DNA from: Dendrocalamus latiflorus
Taxonomy: Eukaryota > Streptophyta > Magnoliopsida > Poales > Poaceae
Assembly: GCA_017311315.1 (NCBI GenBank)
Contig: CM029650.1
Location: 22,167,374 to 22,231,373, forward strand
Direction of reading: 5' to 3'
DNA: 64,000 nt
Position 1 is the first letter of the stretch, and each line of letters begins with the position of its first letter. Both the position numbers and the translations under genes were made by a program. The notes below the pieces were generated by a model. That model searched no databases. It had not been told where the DNA came from and was given only the letters and a program-made list of their open reading frames with translations. Positions 1 to 8,423 of the stretch are shown here, in pieces.

Positions 1-1764
1 AGAAGCATATTGAGCCATCTTATTGTTGTGGTCAATCATTTCTTGAAACTGTTTTGAGACAGATTCAAGTTCAGCAGTTAATTTGGGACAGTTCATACAT
101 GAAGTAATTGGCTCGAGCAAAGAAGCATGCAACTCAGCAATCTTATGATCTGCCCTTTTTAGGTTCAATTTCAAGTTATTGCAATTTTCACATGATTCAG
201 GCAGATCAAGGAGCATGGTATAAAGACCTTTAAACGCATTGTCCTTATCCTCACATGAGGTGCAAGATGTAGTCTCAACAACAGTAGATGAAGAAGTAAC
301 AATCCTACTCATCTCTAGTTCGGCCAAAAGACTAACATTCTCCACCTTAAGCATGTCAAGCTCAGAAGACAGACTATCATGAGAGGTCCTTAATTTCTCC
401 ATGTCATCAAGCAAGACAGAGCATGTATCACATTCATCACGGGAGGGAGCAGATATAAGTGAAGTAAGCTCCCGTGACAATCTATCTACTTCCTTCTCCA
501 ACTCGCTACACCTAGCCCTAGACCTAGCATGGAATTTCTCTAGCTTAAGAAAAGCATCATTAAGATGGTCATAGGAGGGGTATACCTCGTCGGAGTCAGA
601 GTAAAGCTCGCTATCGCTGATCTCGCCCTCAAGGGCCATGAAGCACATGTCGGAGAAGTCATCGCCGCCCTTGGGATCTTGCTCGTCCATCCCATCGTCG
701 TCGCTCCACCCCTCCACCTCACTGAAAACGAGGTCATCGAAGGCGGTGAGGACGCAGTGGAAGAGCTTCTTGGCTTTGCCAAGGTCGCGGAACTTCTTCT
801 TTCCTTGAGCATGAGCCGGGGGCTTCTTGTTGCGGTTCTTGTTGATTTAGTCATTCTTGCTCACACCGCCGTAGTCGCCCTTTCCTTCCCCCAGCTTGGG
901 GCAATTCGCCCGAATGTGGTTGGGGCCACCACACTCGAAGCAAATTATCGGACCACTCCTCTTTCGATCCCTCACCTTCTTGAACGCGTGGGAAAACTTT
1001 CTGGCTAGCAGGGCTAACCGGTCCTCCAGTAGCTGCTCTAACTGATTATCAGTTATGTCACAGAGAGCAGCTAGAGAGAATCCACAAATCGACTCGGAAG
1101 ACGGTCCAGAAACCAGACTGGGATCGGTGACTAAAGCCATCGACTGCGACTTCGACCTACGAGAGACTATGTCAATCTCGTGAGTCTTGAGGCGTGAGTA
1201 CAACGCGTCAAGAGTCAAGGTCGAAAGATCGGTGGTATCCTTGATGGTAGTCACCTTCATCTCCCAAACACGCAAATCCAGAGCTGCGAGCATTTGTCGA
1301 GCATTGTCCGAGTCGGGGTATGTGAGGCCGACCGCTCGGAGGTTGCTCAAAATCTTGTGAAAATGTGCAAAGCACTCATCGAGAGACTCACCAGCGAGCA
1401 TTTCAAACTTGTTGTAATCTCGCTTGAACTGGTCCTGTCGTACCGTCTTGATCTGGGTGGTGCCCTTATGGTATGCATCGAGGGTCACCCAGATGTCGAA
1501 GGCCAACGTCAGATGAGAGATGCGATCGAACTCGCTTCTGCTCAGACCCTGAATTATGATGTTCCTCGCCTTAGCGTTTGCCTCAACATCAAGCATGTTT
1601 CCAACGTTGATGTTCTCATCGGCAGGAACAACATATCGGTTCTTGACCTTCATCCAGATGGCATAACCCTGAGCCTGGATGTAGGTCTCCATCTGGCTCT
1701 TCCAGAAGGGATAATCGATGCCATCAAAGACCGGAGGCTTGGTCGAGTACTTGTCTATTGCCAT
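1..1764 (-). pseudogene. Ty1/copia gag polyprotein, interrupted, runs off window edge
   Basis: Minus-strand reading starts at 1764 (MAIDKYSTKPPVFDG) and stays open for 305 codons to a TAA at 847-849. The N-terminal half is the UBN2-type copia gag domain. A zinc knuckle CFECGGPNHIRANC (CX2CX4HX4C) sits near residue 277. Past the TAA the same frame stays open to base 1 (about 280 codons, acidic and Ser-rich, with cysteine pairs), so one nonsense change splits a longer gag. Gag packages the RNA in the virus-like particle. The start lies ~45 bp downstream of the primer site, as expected. Protease, integrase and RT would lie left of the window. Family assignment is firm; whether the stop inactivates the element or is bypassed cannot be judged here. 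Confidence 0.88.
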
Positions 1765-1806
1765 GGCTCTAGAGACCGGTTAAGATCAATGAGGAAGAGC
1801 TAACCA

Positions 1807-1818
1807 GCTCTGATACCA
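1807..1818 (-). other. Primer-binding site of the copia element
   Basis: On the minus strand this reads TGGTATCAGAGC, complementary to the 3' end of plant initiator tRNA-Met. It lies two bases inside the LTR end ...CCAACA at 1821 and precedes gag, which fixes the element's orientation as minus. Confidence 0.85.
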
Positions 1819-1820
1819 AT

Positions 1821-3617
1821 TGTTGGATCGAAATCGGCAACAGAGGGGGCTGAATGTTGCTCTTTAAAAATTCCCCCAAAGAGTACCCACTTAGCACTTT
1901 CTCCGATAGCAATTTGACGCTATGAAGAAGGAAGCCTCAATTTCACTGGGAACTCCAACACATCGGAAAGAAGTTAAATCGAATAACGAGAGCCAAAGAA
2001 GAAAAGAATGAAACAAATTGGAGCATAACACAGTATGGGCGGTCTGACTGCAGAAGACCGGGCGGTCTGACCGGTGGTTTAATGCCGGTCTGACCGGTGG
2101 TTTAATGCTGGTCTGACTGTCGATCTAATGTCGGCCCAAAGCCGGTCTGACCGCCGGTTCAAACCCGGTCAGACCGCCCCCATCAAACCGGTCTGACCGC
2201 CCGACGAAATTCAGTGCAGGCAGACAGCAGACAAAAAAAATCACAGAACTGATCTGAGACTTCGTATTTCAATGGATTTGTAAATGGAACTTGATTTCCT
2301 CAGACACAAACTCCAGAATAAGACATAAATAGCAAAGGGAACCCAGAGAACCAATTAAATCGACCGGAGAGCAAAGAATCAAGATTTTTAACAAAAATAT
2401 GAAACTCTTGCAAGGTATGAGCTAAAACCCAGATACTCTTGATTCTTGGATCCTTTGCTCAAGGGACTTTGAAGTCAGATTAGCAACAACAAGAAGACTT
2501 AAAAACATGAATCTCAAGCCACCTCTTAAAGGAGATTCAGGAGAAGACAAGTTCCTCTGTACCCAAACCCTAGAAAAGACAAGGACATAGCAAATTTGAC
2601 GAGGGCCCAAGAAAGCACAGAGATTAATGAAATTTCCATTTGATCTTGAAAATGGGATGCCCAAGGGACCTTGAATCACTCCCCATCTCAGAGTTTCCAA
2701 GAATCAAACAAGCAAGCAAGAAATTTACTCAAAACCATTCCAAACTGAGAAGAACAGAGAGAAAAACTGAAAATGGAGTTCATCACAAAGGGTAAGAAAT
2801 GGAGATATCCAATCACAATCCTTTTCCCATTGATAATGAGGAAGAGAGATGAATGATTAAGCAGGGATTACAACCATCTCTTCTCAAAGAAATCACAAGA
2901 ACTCATCTCATCTCACAACCATACACAGAGAGACAAGAAACAACGAACTCCTGCTCTCTCCCAACAACTCTCAACAACTAAAGGAAAAGCAAAGCAGCCA
3001 GCACAAAGCAAAAACAAACTCCAAAACCCTCTCTCTCAAGCCATACAACATGCAGGAAACACTCCTCCTTTTATACCCTCTCTTAATGGGTTCACCACAT
3101 GCTTTGCCCATTAAGCTTTTTCGCTTTACCCACTAACTCTAGGGCTCTGTCCACAATCCACTTCCTTTAGTGCACCTTTGCGTATTCACCAAAACGCCCC
3201 TCCTGCACCTTCCGGAAAGCTTCCTCATTCCTTGTCTTCCAAGTCTCGCAGCTACCTCGAGCCCTCGCCGTCTTCGGCACACCTCGACCGCTTTGATCTC
3301 GGCACCGCCCGCGCCTAGTCCGGTCCTCCCGTGCCTCACCACGACTCCGCCTCGATGTCCTGCAGCCGTCACAGACAAGAAATACATTACATAGCACCGC
3401 TCGACCAGGTAATCCTCATTAGCATCAATAAATTGTACTTAAGCATGAAATTGCCCAAAACGACCAATCGGGAAGAAGAATATGCCTCAAGTTCGTCTAA
3501 CCAAACCCGACTACGCCAAGCGCCGTCTTTGCGCAAACCAAACTCAATCTTTCCAAAACCCTTGTCAATTACTCATCACACACATGGGATCACAACCACG
3601 GGGTCTCTAAAAACAAA
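1821..3617 (-). mobile_element. 5' LTR of the Ty1/copia element (outer end approximate)
   Basis: The LTR edge next to the primer site is sharp: on the plus strand it opens TGTTGGATCG at 1821. The outer edge is inferred by alignment with the related solo LTR at 24287-25912; both share a block near the U3 start (AGAGACC...CCCATG...GTGATGAGTAATTG). That puts the end near 3617, where the plus strand reads ...GGTCTCTAAAAACA. The other LTR is outside the window, so no target duplication can be read. 2040-2190 holds several direct and inverted copies of a GGTCTGACCG motif, an imperfect palindrome array in the transcribed part of the LTR. Confidence 0.75.
3068..3075 (-). promoter_or_regulatory. TATA box of the copia LTR
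   Basis: Minus strand reads TATAAAAG within GGTATAAAAGGAGGAG, about 550 bp into the LTR from its outer end, a usual U3 position. Inferred from sequence and place only. Confidence 0.55.
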
Positions 3618-4013
3618 ATTGCATCACATATCCTCATCAATCACAGGTAGAACATTCATCTCATCATATGAAAGAATTGATGCGATAGTAGGATTTATGC
3701 ATACATCAACTAATGTTTAAAATCATGCCTTAGGTAGCTTTAAACATTACAACACGGCCGACTTTACAAGGTGATTCGAAGCTGCCTCTAAAAAGTTTTC
3801 AAGGCGTTTTTGAAAAACGTTGGAGATACTACCGAAGGGAAAAGTCTATTGAGGCCTTTTAAGGCCCAAAAGATTTATAAAGATGTTCTGGAAGTGCCTA
3901 CAAATATAATCTGAGACACTTTTCAAAAACGCCTCCAATATTGTTATGTATTTCAAAAATGCCTTCAAAAGTGTATGGTGGCATTTTGAACACGCCTCAA
4001 ACAGTCTTGAGAG
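3618..4013. other. Non-coding stretch with AGGCGTTTTT-type short repeats
   Basis: No coding signal. Several direct and inverted copies of a motif like AGGCGTTTTTGAAAAACG or TTTTCAAAAACGCCTCC occur between about 3790 and 4013. Such short subterminal repeats are typical of CACTA elements, so this may be the subterminal region of an old DNA transposon to which repeat H belongs. No CACTA terminus was found here. Confidence 0.35.
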
Positions 4014-4235
4014 GCGATTTTAAAAAGGCAAATGGGACCTAAATGCGTTGTATATAAACAAAACTACAATTAGGGTGCACTTACTACTATTAACACCACA
4101 AATGAAAAAAATTATAATCAGCCCAATTGGAAAACCATATTTAATATTAATCAAAGCTAACAATTGCAGTAATCTTTGCGATGCAAGGTTGCATTCAGTT
4201 TTTACAATCATGCACAATAAATGCTACATAAATAA
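4014..4235. repeat. Repeat H copy 1, first piece
   Basis: Matches 58514-58735 along its whole length (GGCAAATGGG...TGTTGTATATAAAC...ATAAATAA). It stops exactly where the LTR element at 4236 begins, and the match resumes at 11957. Its last five bases AATAA are the target duplication of that element. Confidence 0.9.
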
Positions 4236-5158
4236 TGTAACATCCCAAATTTTTGCTAAAATAAAAAAATAATAAATAAATAAAAATTAAGTAAAACAAA
4301 AATTTAAATAAAAATAAGTATTTTTGTGCCTAAGTTTTAATTTGGATTTGCCCTGAATTTCTGTTTTTGAAAAAGCTGTATTTGAAAAGTATTTTAAGCG
4401 GAAACCTAAAAATATTATTAAATAATATAATATTTTGATTTTCTATAAAAATCCTAATTCAAATTAAATATTTGGAGTTATTTGGATTTTTTTTGGCTTT
4501 TATTTGGTTTCCTGGTTTTTTCTGGAGTTTAAAATGTATTTTTGAAATTAAAATGTATTTTAAAGTATGAAAATCAGATACCAACATTAGTTGGAAATAA
4601 TTTTATTAAGTCCAAAAAGTGTCCAGGAGGTTCTGTGAATTTTTCTGGAAGTTTTGGAGTTTATTTTGTATTTTTCTGAGGCATAATGAATTTTCTGTGC
4701 TTTTCTGAAAATCCAGAAATCAGGAAAATAAAATTAAATCCCCTCCTCCCCCATCGGCCGCCACGTGGAAGGCCAGATGCCGCCCACGTCCTCCCTCCTC
4801 GCCCCCATCCGGCCCGTCAGCCACCCGCGCCTCCCTCCGTCTCTCTGCCTCGCGGACCCCGCCCGTCAGCCGCTCCTCGCCTTCCCCTCTCGCTGCATGT
4901 GGGCCCCGCATGTCAGGGGAGTCTTCCCCGGCTGCCTTCTCCTTCCTCGTGCTGCCCCGCGCTGCAACCGCCTCCCGGCCATCTCGCAACTGCCCCTCCA
5001 CTTCCGCGCGTACGCCGCCCTCACCCCTACTCGCGCGCCCACTTTCCAGCCCCTCCCGCAAGTCGCGCCGCCTACCTCCCACTTCTCCGGCCGCAACCGC
5101 CGCCACGATCCCAACCACCCCGGAGACCGATTCCCTTCGCCCCCTCCCCCACCGCGCC

Positions 5159-5166
5159 TATTTAAA
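5159..5166 (+). promoter_or_regulatory. LTR promoter TATA box
   Basis: TATTTAAA in a CG-rich context (CGCGCCTATTTAAACCCATC). The same box is at 9351-9358 in the 3' LTR, and a similar one in the LTR at the right edge of the window. About 60 bp downstream is a strong splice-donor-like GGTGAGT. Confidence 0.6.
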
Positions 5167-6930
5167 CCCATCCCGAGCACCTCCTCCCTCCGCCCACCCT
5201 CTCTCCGCCCTCCTCTCCTCTCCTCGGTGAGTCGAGCGTCCCCGCGCCGAAATTCCCCATCGCCGCCGCCGCCTTCAACCTCGGCGAGGAATCGCCGCCT
5301 CCTCCGCCCTCCCCAAGCTTCCCCGACGGCAGCACGAGCTCCACCGCGGTCCTCCCCATCCCCTCCGCCCCTCGGCCGCGACCCAAACCCGCCGGAGCGT
5401 CGTCGCCGCCGAAGCCGTGCGCCGCCGCCGCTCTTTCCTCGCCACCGGCCGCCTCCGCTTGTCGCCGGACCCCGCGCCAGGTAGTGCCGAGTCGCCGCGC
5501 TCCCCTCTTCCTTCCTCGCCCCTCGTCGGCCGCTGACGAGCCGCCGTACACCGGCGAGCCCCCGGTGCCCGAGCTCCTCCGGCCGGTCGGCCACCTTGCC
5601 CACGTGGCAGCCCGGGTGGCAGCCATGTGCGCCACCTCAGCGCCAACGCGGCGCCCCTCTGCCCCGTCAGCCCCGTGCCACGTCGGCCACCCCCTCTCCC
5701 GTGGACTCGGTCCACATGGACCCGGGCCCACTTGTCAGCCCCTCCCCGCATTTTCCCGTACAAAAACAATTCGCCCGAAAAGAAATTCCTCGCTGACGTC
5801 ATAATCCCAGATTTTCCTTTAGGAAAATAATTCCAAAAATCCTGATTTTCCTTTTTCTCTCTTTTCAATCTTCCCGGAGCCCGTTCTCCTTCGTTCTAAC
5901 TCCGATTTGGCCCATTCAAATTTCTAAATTCATCAAAAATTCCCCTCTATCCATTTCTAGCCTCAATTCAAATGTTTGAGGTCAATTTGAATTTAATTTG
6001 ATTTTATTTGAATTTGGTGGGTTATTTTCACGTGTAGACTTCGACGATTCGGGAGATTTATTCGACGAAGATTCAAACCAATTTGAAGAGAAAGGCAAGT
6101 CACCCTCCTTGATCATGTTTATCCCAGATTTCAAATAAAATTATGTCGATTTAAATTATATTGCATGCATATTTTTATTCAGCGTATTTCAATTCAGTTT
6201 TAAATTTAGTTATGCCTACTTGTTAATTCCTCCATTGAATTTGAATTTCTCAATACCTTGTCACCTTAGATTCAAACTCTAGTTAATACATTAGTGTTAG
6301 CTAGAGGAATTTATATCAAATGCTTAGACTGCTTAGATATAATATTTGTTTTGGGATATCTTTCACATAAAATGATGATCCTTTTTACATAAAATGATAA
6401 GTACTCTTGACTTTGGTGAGTCAAGGAGTGTTATGAAATATTTTGAAAACAAAATATAAACCTGGTTTAGACTTAGGCAATTGGTTAGAGTGGTGGGTGC
6501 AGGCATGCCCTGTTGGTTGGAGCCGCAGTGGTTGATTGTCGTGCACGGGGGTATGTGATTGGACCTAAGTCAATTAAGGACCGGTCTGTGAGCTACTGTT
6601 GCAAAGCCCTAATCGTACTACCACATGGCTGGTATGGGACAGCCCTGGCTGAATAATTTGTGAAGTCCCAACCTGAGTCAAGTCGTAGGTTGAAAGTGAG
6701 CGTGGTTGGTGCCATGTGAAGTCTCACTTGGGCGAGCGTGGTTAAGCCATGAGAAGTCTCGTCTAGGCTCAAGAGGGGGTCCCGGTCTGGTGGATTCCTT
6801 ACTGCGGTGAAACCGTAGAGTTGGCTCGACCAGGCTGAAGGCTTTGCATTGTAAAGGCCTTGTCACGACTCCTCACCGCACACCTAAGGAAGTGTGTAAC
6901 CCGGTGGCAATATGGGATGATCGTGTCTTG

Positions 6931-7003
6931 TGGGTAAAGCTGTACAACCTCTGCAGAGTGTATAATCTATCCTGGATAGCCGTGCCCACGGTCATGGGCA
7001 TGC
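6931..7003 (+). other. Conserved palindrome block in the LTR
   Basis: Three consecutive self-complementary motifs: CTCTGCAGAG (6949-6958), CTATCCTGGATAG (6967-6979) and GCCCACGGTCATGGGC (6984-6999), preceded by TGGGTAAAGCTGTACAAC. Equivalent blocks are found in the other chromovirus-type LTRs: 11123-11195 plus; 24202-24268, 33895-33966 and 47975-48040 minus; 57709-57770 plus. The flanking LTR sequence is far more diverged than the block. Confidence 0.7.
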
Positions 7004-7060
7004 TGAGTAAAAGTTTTTCATGGATTAGACTTTGTTTTTCAAAATGTTTTCGAAAACCTT

Positions 7061-7191
7061 ATGAATGGATGGAATCCATGAGAGAATGAAAACCTTGCGG
7101 ATGGATGGAATCCGTGAGAGATGGAAATCTAGTGAATGGATGGAATTCATCAGAGTTGCGCAGTGAAAGCGTGTGGATGGATGGAATCCAT
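7061..7191 (+). other. Array of four hairpins sharing the 7-nt loop GGATGGA
   Basis: Each unit is a 6-bp stem around GGATGGA: ATGAAT/ATCCAT at 7061-7079 (ATGGAT/ATCCAT, fully paired, in the other LTR), GCGGAT/ATCCGT at 7097-7115, GTGAAT/ATTCAT at 7132-7150, GTGGAT/ATCCAT at 7173-7191. Stems differ in pairs that keep pairing. The array recurs at 11253-11383 (fourth loop GGTTGGA there). Confidence 0.75.
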
Positions 7192-7428
7192 ACGTGAGCT
7201 TTTGAAAAGATGGTCCAGGTGGGATGCCCGTGGTTAGGTTGGTGTATGGTCGGAGCTTGCACTGACGGCATTATTTTCTATTACAAGTAATGTTTTTACT
7301 TATTGTATTAAATTCTGCGATTTCAATCTATCTATTGTATTTCTTAAATGCTGTTTTATGCAAACTAACCCTATAAGCCTTCCATTGAAGCCTTTATCAT
7401 TATGTTGCATTTTCCCGGGTGACTTGCG

Positions 7429-7446
7429 GAGTACAAGTTTGTACTC
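7429..7446 (+). other. Perfect palindrome GAGTACAAGTTTGTACTC near the LTR 3' part
   Basis: An 18-nt perfect inverted repeat preceded by ACTTGCG. The same stem GAGTAC/GTACTC with a different 5-nt loop lies at the matching place in diverged LTRs (minus strand at 23862-23878, 33534-33550, 40163-40179, 47606-47622). Repeated at 11621-11638. Confidence 0.7.
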
Positions 7447-7763
7447 ACGTTGCTTTTTCCACACAGAGAAGGAAGGCGTCAACTACGGTGAAGATCTGGA
7501 CGAATAGGCCGCGTCTTACTGTCGTTTGCCTGTGGGCAGGCTTAGTGGGCTTCTTCCGCTTCGGTTTTTCTTCCGCTGCTTATTACTTAATTTTGGCTTA
7601 TGTGCCGTTGATGTAAACTTTGGCATTCATGCCCATATTCAGTTAATAAATGTCATTATGGTTGATATTTATCTTTGTTGTACGCTGTGTGCGCTAGCTG
7701 ATCCTGGACTAGTGCGATTTACACAGAGGATCCAGGAGTCGTTGCTCCGGGTTCCGACAAAGG

Positions 7764-7776
7764 TGGTATCAGAGCC
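7764..7776 (+). other. Primer-binding site of the non-autonomous element
   Basis: TGGTATCAGAGCC four bases after the LTR end at 7759, complementary to initiator tRNA-Met. Confidence 0.85.
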
Positions 7777-8408
7777 GTGACGACACTAAGACATGACCGT
7801 AGGTAGAATAGAATGGTTTGACCCTAAGGCTTATTTTACTAAACAGTAATTTCAAAAGTTTTGCTTAATCTTACCTCTTAATCTTTGCTTATCCTTATCT
7901 CAATTATTTCTCGTCTTAATGTCATTTTTGAAAAACCTATTTCTGCATCTTCTCTCATTCCAAAACAACTATAGATGGCAACAGCTGGAATTCTTCGATT
8001 CTGCCACCACTTCAATCTTCTCATGGAAGGATCACGCTTTGTACCTCGAGAGCTGCAATGGATCACACCCTTATCTCTTTAGGTTAAGTTGTTGGGCTAG
8101 TTAATAAGACGTCGTTATGAGCTGTCAAGCTTTCTCTTTTGTCGGCAGCCATAACTATTACTTATTATGAGATTATTAAACATTTTATTAAAGCTAAAAT
8201 TTAGTTTTGGGTTGTGCAAAATATCCCCTATTCCTTTCTTTGCCTTGAGTCTCCTCTTTCCTAGTCTTTGGAAGCATCAAGTTGGAGCTCCAACGGCCAA
8301 CAACCTTAGTGAAGGATGTTTAAACCAAATCTCAGCTCAAGCCACACCGGGTAAGATCAAACCTATTTCTCTGCTAACCCGTGCGAATCTCGGGGACGAG
8401 ATTCTTTT
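7777..8408 (+). other. Non-coding interior of the non-autonomous element
   Basis: About 630 bp with no credible reading frame and no gag, protease or RT motif. The last ~60 bp (GAATCTCGGGGACGAGATTC) resemble the segment just before the polypurine tract in chromoviruses, for example the minus strand at 41391-41440. The interior therefore looks like the two ends of a full element joined after loss of the coding region. Confidence 0.75.
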
Positions 8409-8420
8409 TAAGGGGGGTAG
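8409..8420 (+). other. Polypurine tract
   Basis: AAGGGGGGTAG followed by ATT and the 3' LTR start TGTAACATCC at 8424. Plus-strand priming site for reverse transcription. Confidence 0.8.
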
Positions 8421-8423
8421 ATT

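Larger units (their letters stand above)
4236..7759 (+). repeat. 5' LTR of the non-autonomous element
   Basis: 3524 bp, ends TGTAACATCCC...TTCCGACA. Three zones are visible: an AT-rich start (4236-4735), a very GC-rich, proline/alanine-codon-like zone (4740-5760) carrying the promoter, and an AT-rich remainder with hairpins and palindromes (6931-7446). Open frames in the GC-rich zone occur in all frames on both strands and are compositional, not genes. Confidence 0.95.

Noticed and set aside
565..1803. Plus-strand open frames over the copia region
   Set aside because: Antisense to the gag reading with zinc knuckle on the minus strand.
4686..5868. Several long overlapping open frames (Pro/Ala/Arg-rich) on both strands, repeated at 8873-10060
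   Set aside because: They lie in the GC-rich zone of paired LTRs, are open in nearly all frames because stop codons are rare at such composition, and have no domain.
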